In this document: one piece after another, positions 37,452-45,760 of the stretch
Numbering within the stretch: position 1 is the stretch's first letter
How the letters are laid out: each line of letters starts with the position of its first letter
Origin: Shewanella sp. SNU WT4
Lineage (GTDB): Bacteria > Pseudomonadota > Gammaproteobacteria > Enterobacterales > Shewanellaceae
DNA length: 64,000 nt
Assembly (NCBI RefSeq): GCF_006494715.1
Contig: NZ_CP041151.1
Location: 3,596,001-3,660,000, forward strand
Direction: 5' to 3'
Program-made: the position numbers and the translations under genes
Notes under the pieces: model-generated
What the model was told of the DNA's origin: nothing
What the model saw: only the letters and a program-made list of their open reading frames with translations
Database searches by the model: none

Positions 37452-40130
37452 ATGCGAAAAAGTTTAGTTACCTGCGCCCTGCTGTCACTGCTAACCGCCT
37501 GCAGTCAAGTTCCCCGCAGTTCACAAAGTACGGCCAATCACTTAGCTGAAACTTTATCGCTTAATTATCAAGTGGTCACCACTAATGGCGAGCATCAAGA
37601 CCCAAGCTGTCAGCGCCTTGGCGCCGAATGGGGCAATTGCCATATCATCAAGCTTAACTTGCATGCCTGCGACACTATCGACCCAACAACAGATTGGAGC
37701 CTGTATTTTCATAGCGTCCGGCGCGTATTAGCCGTTAATAATCCAGATTTTCGCGTCACTCGCATCACAGGCGATTTACATAAGCTCGAACCGACCAAGA
37801 GCTTTACAGGCTTTAGTCGCGGCGCCACTATCAGCATTCCGTTAGTGGCTGAATTTTGGTCGCTGTTTGAATCTGACTTTATGCCAAGGGCGTATATCAT
37901 CACGGGTGATAGTGAGCCTAAGCTGCTAAGCGCCACAGATACTGAAGACTTAAGCGCCTTAGTGAGCCCCATTGCTGCTAATGCTCAGTTACGCACTCCA
38001 GATGACAACAATATAATCGCCACCGCCCACAGCCGTTTTGATAAAAATAGTGACATAAGCTTATTAAGCACAAGCCAACTGCGAGGCCAAATCTTACCAA
38101 CCCCCTTAGCGCAAACATTGGGCAGCGAAGATGTCATGCTTACAGCTGGCATGCACTTTACTCATCAGGGGTTAAGCCCTGCTATGTTAGAGGCAATATC
38201 CCAGCAAGCTCGCACTTTAGGCATTGAGCAAGGTAAGTTAGCCGTTAATATTCGCCTTGATAGTGCAAGCTTTGAGGCCAAGTTACAGCAACCCGGCGCT
38301 TATCAACTCAAAGTTACGCCAGCAGGCGTAGAAGTCATTGGTTTTGATGCCATAGGCGCGTTTTATGGGGTGCAGTCTTTTTTCAATGCCATTGAATTTA
38401 ATCCGATCACACTTAAGCCGATGCAAATTGCTTCGATGCAAGTGATGGATGCACCGCGCTATCAATACCGCGGCTTGATGGTGGATGTCGCTCGCAACTT
38501 TAGAAGCCAAGCAGCAATACTGCGCACTTTGGAACAAATGGCGGCAGTTAAACTCAATAAGCTTCATTTACATTTAAGTGATGATGAGGGCTGGCGTCTT
38601 GCCATTACTGATTTACCTGAATTAACCACTATCGGTGCTAAGCGCTGCCATGACCTCAGTGAGCGCACTTGCTTGTTGCCGCAATTAGGTTCTGGGCCTG
38701 CAACTAACAATCAAGGCAGCGGCTTTTATAGTCGCGACGAGTATATTGAAATAGTCCGCTTTGCCGCCGCTCGCGGTATTGAAGTCATTCCTGAATTTGA
38801 TATGCCAGGGCATTCTCGCGCCGCCGTAGTTTCTATGGAAGCGAGATATCAGCGCTTAATAGCGCAAGGCAACACACAAGCGGCCAATGAATATCGCTTA
38901 ATCGACCCCTTAGATACCTCCAATGTTATGACAGTGCAGTTTTATGATAAAACCAGCTTTATCAATCCTTGTCTGGCCTCATCGACTCGCTTTGCCAGTA
39001 AAATCATCAGCGAAGTTAACGCCATGCATCTTGAGGCTGGCGCGCCCTTAACCACTTGGCACTTTGGTGGTGATGAAGCTAAAAACATTCAACTTGGTCA
39101 AGGCTTTCAAGATCCTAATGCCGCTGCGCCCGAAGCGTGGCGCGGCACCATTGATTTGAGCGCACAAGATAAACCTTTTGCTAAATCGCCTGTGTGTCAG
39201 CAGCTGATTGCCAGTGGCGCCGTCACAGATGCCGCGCACTTGCCAAGCTATTTTGCTAAACAAGTGTCCGCCATCGCCAGCAATCAAGGCATAGGTCATT
39301 TCCAAGCTTGGCAAGATGGACTCAAATACGCGAAAGACGCGGCCGCCTTTGACAGCGATATCATTCGGGTCAATATCTGGGAAACCTTATATTCAGATGG
39401 CGCCAAAGCGGCCTACGAATGGGCTAATAAAGGGTATCAAGTAGTGATCTCAAACCCTGATTATGTCTATGTCGACATGCCCTATGAAGTTGACCCTAAA
39501 GAGCGCGGCTATTACTGGGCGACGCGCGCTACCGATGAGCGCAAAATGTTTGGTTTTGCCCCGGCCAACTTGCCACAAAATGCCGAGACCTCAGTAGATA
39601 GAGACGGTCACAGCTTTAACGCCCAAGGCGTAACAAATGCCCCGCCATTTCATGGACTATCAGTGCAGTTATGGAGTGAAACCGTTAGAACCGATGAACA
39701 ATACGAATACATGGTGTTTCCGCGCCTGCTAGCGGCCGCCGAGCGTGCTTGGCATCAAGCCAGCTGGGAATTGCCTTATCAGGTGGGTATTGAATTTAAT
39801 CAAGCAACGACACGGGTCGATGACGAGGCGCAGCTGAGCGACTGGAGCCGCTTTGCTAATATGTTAGGTCAGCGGCAATTGCTTACGTTAGATAAACATC
39901 AAGTGCAATATCGCGTGCCGGTGCCTGGTGCCAAGATTATTGAGGGTAAGCTTAATATCAACCTCAGCCTGCCGGGATTACCACTGCAATATTCTCTCAA
40001 TAACAGTGACTGGCTAGACTATAGTGCCAAGGCGCCGCCAGAGATTAATGGCAAGGTATGGGTGCGAGCTTTAAGTGCCGATGGCAAACGCATTGGCCGC
40101 GCTATTAGTGTGCCTTCTATCAGCCAATAG
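37452..40130 (+). CDS. Outer-membrane lipoprotein beta-N-acetylhexosaminidase (GH20, chitobiase)
   Basis: An 892-residue lipoprotein. The signal peptide ends in LLTAC (about Cys17). Domains in order: carbohydrate-binding CHB_HEX N-domain (about 30-190), GH20b domain (about 210-335), GH20 barrel (about 338-760) and a C-terminal beta domain (about 815-890). The catalytic Asp-Glu pair is in WHFGGDEAKN (about 541-542), and RYQYRGLMVDVARNF and LHLHLSDDEGWRL are typical. It cleaves chitobiose and related GlcNAc oligosaccharides, fitting chitin use. Of two adjacent ATGs (37449, 37452), the second is spaced better from GGAG. Confidence 0.92.
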   Translation: MRKSLVTCALLSLLTACSQVPRSSQSTANHLAETLSLNYQVVTTNGEHQDPSCQRLGAEWGNCHIIKLNLHACDTIDPTTDWSLYFHSVRRVLAVNNPDFRVTRITGDLHKLEPTKSFTGFSRGATISIPLVAEFWSLFESDFMPRAYIITGDSEPKLLSATDTEDLSALVSPIAANAQLRTPDDNNIIATAHSRFDKNSDISLLSTSQLRGQILPTPLAQTLGSEDVMLTAGMHFTHQGLSPAMLEAISQQARTLGIEQGKLAVNIRLDSASFEAKLQQPGAYQLKVTPAGVEVIGFDAIGAFYGVQSFFNAIEFNPITLKPMQIASMQVMDAPRYQYRGLMVDVARNFRSQAAILRTLEQMAAVKLNKLHLHLSDDEGWRLAITDLPELTTIGAKRCHDLSERTCLLPQLGSGPATNNQGSGFYSRDEYIEIVRFAAARGIEVIPEFDMPGHSRAAVVSMEARYQRLIAQGNTQAANEYRLIDPLDTSNVMTVQFYDKTSFINPCLASSTRFASKIISEVNAMHLEAGAPLTTWHFGGDEAKNIQLGQGFQDPNAAAPEAWRGTIDLSAQDKPFAKSPVCQQLIASGAVTDAAHLPSYFAKQVSAIASNQGIGHFQAWQDGLKYAKDAAAFDSDIIRVNIWETLYSDGAKAAYEWANKGYQVVISNPDYVYVDMPYEVDPKERGYYWATRATDERKMFGFAPANLPQNAETSVDRDGHSFNAQGVTNAPPFHGLSVQLWSETVRTDEQYEYMVFPRLLAAAERAWHQASWELPYQVGIEFNQATTRVDDEAQLSDWSRFANMLGQRQLLTLDKHQVQYRVPVPGAKIIEGKLNINLSLPGLPLQYSLNNSDWLDYSAKAPPEINGKVWVRALSADGKRIGRAISVPSISQ

Positions 40131-40200
40131 ACTGACAGCGAGCCAGCAGCAAGAAGTCATTAATATCGCTAATCTATCGGCTGGCTTGATACTGGCTAGA

Positions 40201-40234
40201 ATATGTTAACGATTACTAGGCAGCGTTAACATAT
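40201..40234. repeat. Perfect 11-bp inverted repeat containing GTTAAC
   Basis: ATATGTTAACG (40201-40211) pairs with CGTTAACATAT (40224-40234) around a 12-nt loop, 70 bases beyond the hexosaminidase stop. Each arm contains the self-complementary GTTAAC. No T run follows. Confidence 0.8.
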
Positions 40235-40473
40235 CAACTAGCCACGCCAGAAATGTCGTTTAGGGGGAGTTATTGGCGACAATAACCCCCTTAGGTGAAA
40301 CCCATATCTTTTGTTGAAAATCACTGACTTAACCAACAGCACACATTGATCATCACTAAATTACCCACGCCTAAAATAGCTTTCCCCCAGCCACAACATG
40401 CCAACCACCACAGCGAAAACCAACGCAAGCTACTCAAAAAATGAGCGATTTATCGCAACTTAACTCCCGTGAA

Positions 40474-40489
40474 TGTGACACAGATCCCA
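40474..40489. promoter_or_regulatory. Candidate CRP site upstream of the GT2 synthase gene
   Basis: TGTGACACAGATCCCA matches TGTGA-N6-TCACA at nine of ten conserved positions. At about 165 bases upstream of the start it could serve a promoter in the AT-rich stretch that follows. Confidence 0.45.
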
Positions 40490-40652
40490 AATTAATAGCT
40501 AATTAATAATGACTTGTGTAAAATCCGCGGCATTCTCGGACATCATTTAAAAAAAAGAATACAATTGAGACAACTAACAACCTGTTTAACAAAGAAAATG
40601 TCAACTTTTATTAACACTTTTATTCATGCGTCAGTGAACATTGGATTATTTT

Positions 40653-42065
40653 ATGATGTCAAATAAATATAAAACTGATGAAAGCGCTAAATCTTTTTAT
40701 CGTGCCGCCGACTGGCTGTATTTGCCATTGTTGTTTGTGGTCACTATCACCAGCGCTATTTTGATGTATCGACAAATTAACGTGCCAATCTCGTCGGCAG
40801 ACAGCCTATTGCAATGGGTGCTGCATGATGCATTCGCGTTATTCTTAGTAGGTTTCAGCTTAGTATTATTGATTTGGCAAGTGAGCTTTGCCGTGCGTTA
40901 TAAGGCTTTTCCAAGCGTAGCGAACGAACAGTTACCGACTATGACTGTGGTCATTCCGGCCTATAACGAAGGTTCACAAATTCTAGATACTGTCCGCAGC
41001 GTTATGGCCAGTGACTACCCCAAAGATCGCTTACAAGTGATTTGTGTGGATGACGGTTCTAAAGATGACACTTGGAAGTGGATAAATGCTGCGCATCAAG
41101 AATTTAGTGGCATTACCATCATTAAACAGCCGTTTAACCAAGGCAAGCGCTGCGCCTTATTAGTAGGTTTCGCTAAGGCGACTGGCGATGTCATAGTCAC
41201 TATTGATTCGGATTCTGAAGTATTAACAGATACCTTGGCTAATATTGCCAGTCCGTTTGTACTCGATAAACGGGTGGCATCGGTTGCCGGGCACGTGCGA
41301 GTATTGAATTTAGATCAAGGCTTTATTCCTAAAATTCTTGAAGTCTCTTTTACCAGTGCCTTTGATTTTATTCGCGCTGGCCAAAGCGTTTATGGCGGTG
41401 TGTTTTGCACCCCAGGCGCATTATCAGCCTATCGCGGTAGCGCTTTGATGCCACTGTTAGATGAGTGGTCAAAGCAAACCTTTATGGGCAAACATGCCAC
41501 TATCGGTGAAGATCGCGCGCTAACCAATTTAGTCTTAGCCAATGGTCATCGCGTGGTATATCAGCGCAATTCTGTAGTACTCACCAAAGCGCCATCTAAT
41601 TTTGGTTCACTGCGCCGCATGTTAACTCGCTGGTCTCGCAGCAGTGTGCGCGAAAGTTTAGTGATGTTTAGCTTTGTGTTTAAAAACTTCAGAAAGAGTG
41701 GCGAAGGAGCCAATTGGATTCGCTTTTTCAGCGTAACCCAAGTATTCCGCTTAACCGTATTTGAAGCGATGAAATGCGCCTTAGTGGTGGCTATTATCAT
41801 GAATACTGCCAGCGCACTACAGGCCATTTTGTACGCCAGCCTATTTGCAACCATCATTCCTGGTACTGTGTACTATTTACGTCACCGCACCACCTTTGGT
41901 TACCGCTGGGCATTGCCTTATACCTTATATTGGTTGTTCTGTTTATCTTGGATCCCATTATGGGGCATGTTTACCGCCAGCAATTCTGGTTGGTTAACCC
42001 GCACCCTGCCAGATGCAAACTCACCACTTGAAAGCAAAGACGAAGAAATCGCTAAAAAGGCCTAA
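40653..42065 (+). CDS. Processive family 2 glycosyltransferase (hyaluronan synthase/NodC-like)
   Basis: A 470-residue membrane glycosyltransferase. Two membrane helices near the N-terminus (about 18-40, 57-80) precede the GT2 catalytic domain (about 95-320), and three to four helices follow (about 365-450). Catalytic signposts are VVIPAYNEGSQI, CVDDGSKDDTW, the metal-binding TIDSDSEV, GEDRALTNLV and a QxxRW-like RRMLTRWSRSSVRES. This is the pattern of synthases that polymerise and export a polysaccharide such as hyaluronan, chitin oligomer or poly-GlcNAc; the sugar cannot be told. No export or modification genes flank it. A TTG at 40641 is an alternative start. Confidence 0.83.
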   Translation: MMSNKYKTDESAKSFYRAADWLYLPLLFVVTITSAILMYRQINVPISSADSLLQWVLHDAFALFLVGFSLVLLIWQVSFAVRYKAFPSVANEQLPTMTVVIPAYNEGSQILDTVRSVMASDYPKDRLQVICVDDGSKDDTWKWINAAHQEFSGITIIKQPFNQGKRCALLVGFAKATGDVIVTIDSDSEVLTDTLANIASPFVLDKRVASVAGHVRVLNLDQGFIPKILEVSFTSAFDFIRAGQSVYGGVFCTPGALSAYRGSALMPLLDEWSKQTFMGKHATIGEDRALTNLVLANGHRVVYQRNSVVLTKAPSNFGSLRRMLTRWSRSSVRESLVMFSFVFKNFRKSGEGANWIRFFSVTQVFRLTVFEAMKCALVVAIIMNTASALQAILYASLFATIIPGTVYYLRHRTTFGYRWALPYTLYWLFCLSWIPLWGMFTASNSGWLTRTLPDANSPLESKDEEIAKKA

Positions 42066-42066
42066 T

Positions 42067-42106
42067 AGACATAACTAGACATAACTAGACATAACTAGAC
42101 ATAAAA
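42067..42106. repeat. Four tandem copies of a 10-base unit after the GT2 stop
   Basis: AGACATAACT is repeated at 42067, 42077 and 42087, with a fourth imperfect copy at 42097 (AGACATAAAA). The array begins one base after the GT2 stop codon. Confidence 0.92.
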
Positions 42107-42110
42107 TAGA

Positions 42111-42163
42111 GAGGCGGCGTGAGCTAGGTTTCTAGTGACTGAGATACCTGAATGCGCCGCCTC
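42111..42163. repeat. GC-rich inverted repeat with 35-nt loop
   Basis: GAGGCGGCG (42111-42119) pairs perfectly with CGCCGCCTC (42155-42163). It may terminate the GT2 transcript, although the loop is long and no T run follows. Confidence 0.5.
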
Positions 42164-42192
42164 AATATTGATCTAAGTTAAGACTCTAACAG

Positions 42193-42946
42193 CTGTCTCT
42201 TCTACACAAATTATTAGCAAAAAATGGAACTTTCTTGACTGGCGATGATCAGATCATGCAAATTCACTCACTTCATCATTTTTAATGTCAATTTTTAACC
42301 CGAACAAATGGGCATATGATCACTTTCATCATGCTGAGCTAGGTGATAAACGACGAGCGGCAAGGTTAACCGTCGTCGCTGAACACATGGCGGTTGGCAG
42401 CGGTAAATCGGTTGCCAGATCTTGTAATGGTGAAGATGCCAAACTCGAAGGAGCCTATCGATTGATCCGCAATGATAATGTTAGCCCATCTATGATCAGA
42501 GCCGCCGGTTTTGCTCGCACCGCCCAAGCGATTGAAAATATAAATGAAATACTTGCTCTCGAAGACACGACAGCCCTGAGTTATAAGCACAGTGTGGCGT
42601 CTGAATTAGGGAAATTAGGCAAACCTACCGATAAGTCTCGTGGTTGGTGGGTTCATTCCGTCTTGCTACTGGATAGCCATACTTCTCGGACCTTGGGCTT
42701 GATCCACCAAGATTGGTGGTGTCGACCTGATAATCCCAACGAGGCCGATGAAAAAGAGAGCGGTAAATGGGCCGATGCATCCTATTTTACGCGGCAACGC
42801 TTGCAGGCTCACATGTCGCGAGTGATCTCAGTGTGTGATAGAGAAGCGGATATCATGCATTATTTATCTGATAAACAATCACATAGTGAACGGTTTGTGG
42901 TGCGGGCAAAACATGCAAGAAACCTAGTAGAATACGAGGCTAAGCT
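42193..42946 (+). mobile_element. Left half of a Tn5/IS50-type insertion sequence
   Basis: The left end CTGTCTCTTCTACACAAAT (42193) resembles the Tn5 mosaic end CTGTCTCTTATACACATCT. It is followed by the 5' half of a Tn5-like transposase gene. The element stops where the IS10-type element begins (42947); no matching right end or second half of the transposase appears beyond the IS10 element. The 9 bases before the left end are CTCTAACAG, half of a presumed lost target duplication. Confidence 0.85.
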
Positions 42947-42950
42947 CTGA
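42285..42950 (+). pseudogene. Truncated Tn5-type (IS4 family) transposase
   Basis: The first 219 or so residues of a transposase closely related to that of Tn5 (about 470 residues). Diagnostic segments are the DNA-binding ELGDKRRAARL, ALEDTTALSYKH with the first catalytic aspartate, KSRGWWVHSVLLL, DEKESGKWADAS, and SVCDREADIMHYL with the second aspartate. The third catalytic residue (the glutamate of the YREK region) and the whole C-terminal dimerisation region are missing, because the frame runs into the IS10 end and stops at the second codon (CTC TGA). It cannot be active. Confidence 0.92.
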
Positions 42951-44270
42951 AGGATCCCCTCATAAATCGGCCATAGCATAGCCATATTTGAGTAACTGAT
43001 TGGCGAATAATACCCACGCCGCCAGCAATTCTTTCTCCGTGATTTGATAATCAGGCCGCCTGAGTACCTCCAATCCCAAGCGAATCGTTGAGAGTACCGT
43101 TCGATGCCCAATGGTATTGGCCTGAAAATGCTTATCCCAGCCCTGTTGCTGTGCATGTAAACCAACTAGCCACAACAGGCATTGAACCATTAACGCAATC
43201 AGTAGGATGATGTCGAATCGCTCTGGACTGTTGGTACGACTTTGGCGTAAGCCAAAGCCGTATGCCGGGCTTTTGAGGTCACGAAAGGTTTCCTCTATTT
43301 GCATACGTTTGGCGTACAGGTTTACCAGCTGTTTTGGGCTGCGAGATTCTGGTGGTAAGTTGCTGGCTAACACCCAAGGTCCTCTCGCCGCTGTTGAGTA
43401 CGTTTTTGCTGATGGATGGTGGCAATTCGTCCTCGTTGAACGCTGATTTGTACGGCCCTTAGGTTTGCTACGATAAAGCGTGAGATGGCAATTGATAGGG
43501 TTAGTTTTGGTTAAGATCTTACACCCTAGGCTCTTCGCTCGACTGTTGGCCAAGTCATGTGTACTGCGCACTGCACGCCAATTTTCGGCACCAATATCTG
43601 CAAATTGAACTGTACCGCGAATACGGCTTAGCCAAAACCAACCATGCGCCACAACCTCTTTGTACCAAGGCACTTTGAACCCCGCGTCAGTCACGATGAG
43701 AGGGGTAACATGCAAAGGTAAAATCTTGGCTAAGTCCGCTAAAAAACCGTTGTGGGCGGCCTTAGAGCATTGTTCAGGGGATAGGATTTCTCATATAGGG
43801 TAATAGAGCGGCCATTGAAGGCTATTGAGGCGCGCAGAGCCATGATGCGTTTATGCTCTCGGATGTCTGACCAATCGACGAGCACAATCGGCATAGGGTT
43901 ACCTGAACAGATGAGGCTGGCATGCCATTGGTAGACAGCTAACCGCTCTTGATGCAGATGCATGTTGCCGAGCAAACGATCAATGCGCTTGATGTTGTGC
44001 TTGGTTCGGGCCGTGGTTGGTAAATTTCGACCTAACTCGGTCAAGGTCAGTGTCTTACATTCAATCAGTGCCTTAGAGGCCAGCATCAAACTGTTTAATC
44101 GTTTTAGGTGAAGTTCTGGGCAGTATTGGTGTAAAGAATGTTGTAGGATATTGGCTTCGCGCATCTTGTTGTCCAAGTGTAGTTTTTGACGAAACCATTT
44201 GATCATGCAACAAGATGCGCTTCCACCCTAATTTGATGATTTATTTGTAAATTATCAGGGGATTCCTCAG
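42947..44270 (-). mobile_element. IS10-type insertion sequence (IS4 family), 1,324 bp
   Basis: Inverted ends are CTGAAGGATCCCCTCATAA (from 42947) and, on the minus strand from 44270, CTGAGGAATCCCCTGATAA; both resemble the IS10 terminus CTGATGAATCCCCTAATGA. The length is five bases short of IS10 itself (1,329). The 9-base flanks are GGCTAAGCT (42938-42946) and TGCTCAGCG (44271-44279). Each fits the IS10 target consensus NGCTNAGCN, but they are not a duplication of each other. The single transposase gene is frameshifted. Confidence 0.93.
42960..44164 (-). pseudogene. IS10-type transposase, frameshifted
   Basis: Reading on the minus strand from the ATG at 44164, the protein follows the IS10 transposase (402 residues): SLHQYCPELHLKRLNSLML, TELGRNLPTTARTKHNIKR, VLVDWSDIREHKR with the first catalytic aspartate. 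Near 43775 about four bases are missing relative to IS10 and the frame ends at 43739. The rest continues in another frame: SKAAHNGFLADLAKILP, LIVTDAGFKVPWYK (second aspartate), QIEETFRDLKSPAYG (catalytic glutamate), ending at 42960. The residues of the catalytic triad are all present but split, so the copy is probably inactive. Confidence 0.9.
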
Positions 44271-44623
44271 TGCTCAGCGATAAGCTTTATCTCAATCAAG
44301 TGATGACAGATATTCAAGCGCAAGGCATTACCATTGCCATGGACGATTTTGGCTCGGGTTACGCCTCATTCCCGCACTTACTTAAATACCCGTTTGATAA
44401 AGTAAAAATCGATAGATCTTTACTACTTGATGCCAGCAGTCGCAAGGGCGAGGAAGTCTATCGATTAGTGGCGCAGCTAGGCCAAATAGCTCATTGCAAA
44501 ATTGTGGCTGAAGGCATTGAAACTCAAGAGCAATTTGATTTTATTAAGACCTGTGGCGTCGATTTAGTGCAAGGCTATTATTTTGCCAAACCTATGCCGT
44601 TAGAGCGTTTAAGTCGCAGTTAA
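44271..44623 (+). pseudogene. C-terminal fragment of an EAL-domain (c-di-GMP phosphodiesterase) protein
   Basis: About 117 residues forming the second half of an EAL domain: IAMDDFGSGYASFPHLLKY (the conserved DDFG.GY segment), FDKVKIDRSLL, KIVAEGIETQEQFDFI and DLVQGYYFAKPMPL. The EAL signature itself and any N-terminal sensory, GGDEF or membrane part are absent, because the gene is cut off exactly at the IS10 border. No promoter or ribosome binding site is left apart from what IS10 might supply. Probably the relic of a biofilm or motility regulator. Confidence 0.9.
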
Positions 44624-44737
44624 CTTAAGTGACGACTGGCTAAAATAAGGCGCAATTCAATCGCCTGCCATTAAAGCGCAAAAATCAAGCGGACTCTCAT
44701 GGTAGACTAATCCAAAACCTTACATTGGATGCTAACC

Positions 44738-45208
44738 ATGAATAAACATTTTATCGTTGCCGGATTATCTTTGTTATTAGTGGCCTGCTCAGATAATGAA
44801 GTGGGTGATGTCTCTTTAGGCATGTTCACTTTAAAAGACATTAAACTCAATTCGCTCATTGACCCAGAAGTGCCAGGGGTGACTTGTCATATCGCCTCAA
44901 TCGAAGCGGATTTTAGTTTGGCTGATCCAAGTGATAGCTCAATCTCATGTCGGCAAACCGGTGAAATTACCCAAGCTATGATTAATGCCATAGATAAGAG
45001 TAAATCGGGCGCTGTGGTGTTTTCTCAGTCCAAAAGTATCTTTTTTAAATCGATGAAAATCAGACGTATTTTTGATGCTGAGCATCAATCACTGCTGTAT
45101 TTATCTTATTCCACCAAAGAAACTTCAGGCAGCTTTAAACACAGCTTATCTACTGTGCCATTATGGGGCACGGCAGCCTATATTCAGCCTCAAGTGCAAC
45201 CGCGCTAA
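44738..45208 (+). CDS. creA: CreA-like periplasmic lipoprotein
   Basis: A 156-residue protein resembling E. coli CreA over its core: DPEVPGVTCHIAS, SSISCRQTGEI, GAVVFSQSKSIFFKSMKI (short form VFSQSKSIFFKSMKI) and HQSLLYLSYS. Unlike E. coli CreA, the signal peptide ends in a lipobox (LLVACSDN, Cys17), so it should be lipid-anchored. CreA's function is not established. The ATG at 44738 has GGA eight bases upstream and is preferred to the one at 44729. It stands between the EAL relic and a bidirectional terminator. Confidence 0.82.
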   Translation: MNKHFIVAGLSLLLVACSDNEVGDVSLGMFTLKDIKLNSLIDPEVPGVTCHIASIEADFSLADPSDSSISCRQTGEITQAMINAIDKSKSGAVVFSQSKSIFFKSMKIRRIFDAEHQSLLYLSYSTKETSGSFKHSLSTVPLWGTAAYIQPQVQPR

Positions 45209-45231
45209 TGCCTTGAAGCTTATTGTTTAAT

Positions 45232-45264
45232 TAAACATAACGCCGCCACTGGGCGTTATGTTTA
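45232..45264. terminator. Bidirectional terminator after creA
   Basis: A 13-bp perfect stem TAAACATAACGCC/GGCGTTATGTTTA (45232-45244 with 45252-45264) with a 7-nt loop, between convergent genes. Confidence 0.85.
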
Positions 45265-45290
45265 TGAGCCTCACTTCCAACCAATAAGAG

Positions 45291-45572
45291 TTACTCCAGC
45301 GACTGTTTATCTAGCTCATGCAGCCTTGCCATAAAGCCTTCCATCGCAGTGACATCAGGATATTCCAGTTCATATTTATGATGGAAAAATAGCGTGAGTT
45401 TAGCCCGGCCATCGGTGAGCTTAATGGTGTAGCCGTCAATATCGGTTTCTAAGGTGATAGTTCCTAAGCGATATTCAAGGGTGGGATCATCTGAGTTACT
45501 AATAAGAGTGCCTTGATCGCGAATTTTACCAGCCACTGATAATGCCCAGCGTATATCTAGTTCATTGTGCAT
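45291..45572 (-). CDS. Small hypothetical protein, 93 residues
   Basis: A 93-residue soluble protein without signal or membrane segment. It seems to be beta-rich in its middle (YRLGTITLETDIDGYTIKL, AKLTLFFHHKYELEY) with a helical C-terminus (MEGFMARLHELDKQSLE). AAGGA seven bases before the ATG and the terminator beyond its end support a real gene. I do not recognise the family. Its neighbours, a CreA-like lipoprotein and an SbtA-like transporter, give no clear functional hint. Confidence 0.65.
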   Translation of the reverse strand: MHNELDIRWALSVAGKIRDQGTLISNSDDPTLEYRLGTITLETDIDGYTIKLTDGRAKLTLFFHHKYELEYPDVTAMEGFMARLHELDKQSLE

Positions 45573-45760
45573 ACGTCATCCTTGTGTCGACTATTTGTAC
45601 TCATATTAACTATTTTTCACGCAAATAAATGCCAACCAAGATCACAGCGCTGATCTTTTGTTAATCGAGTTGCAACCTATTTAGTTATAGCTTGTTAATT
45701 TTTTTATTTTTATTCATGGCTTTGTTAGGCAAAATAGGCGCAATTTAGCAAGGAGCTGTC

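Larger units (their letters stand above)
40131..40652. other. 520-base intergenic region with two hairpins and a CRP-like site
   Basis: No ORF is convincing. After the hexosaminidase gene there is a perfect 11-bp AT-rich hairpin (40201-40234) and a bulged GC-rich hairpin (about 40263-40290, GGGGG and CCCCC arms). A CRP-like sequence TGTGACACAGATCCCA lies at 40474-40489, some 165 bases before the GT2 gene. The last 120 bases are very AT-rich, as expected of a promoter zone. Confidence 0.55.

Noticed and set aside
42067..42106. Plasmid-type iteron array
   Set aside because: Only four 10-base units directly after a stop codon, with no replication-initiator gene nearby.
43739..43790. Programmed frameshift producing the IS10-type transposase
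   Set aside because: No slippery heptamer or downstream pairing was seen, IS10 relatives use a single frame, and the gap fits a four-base loss.
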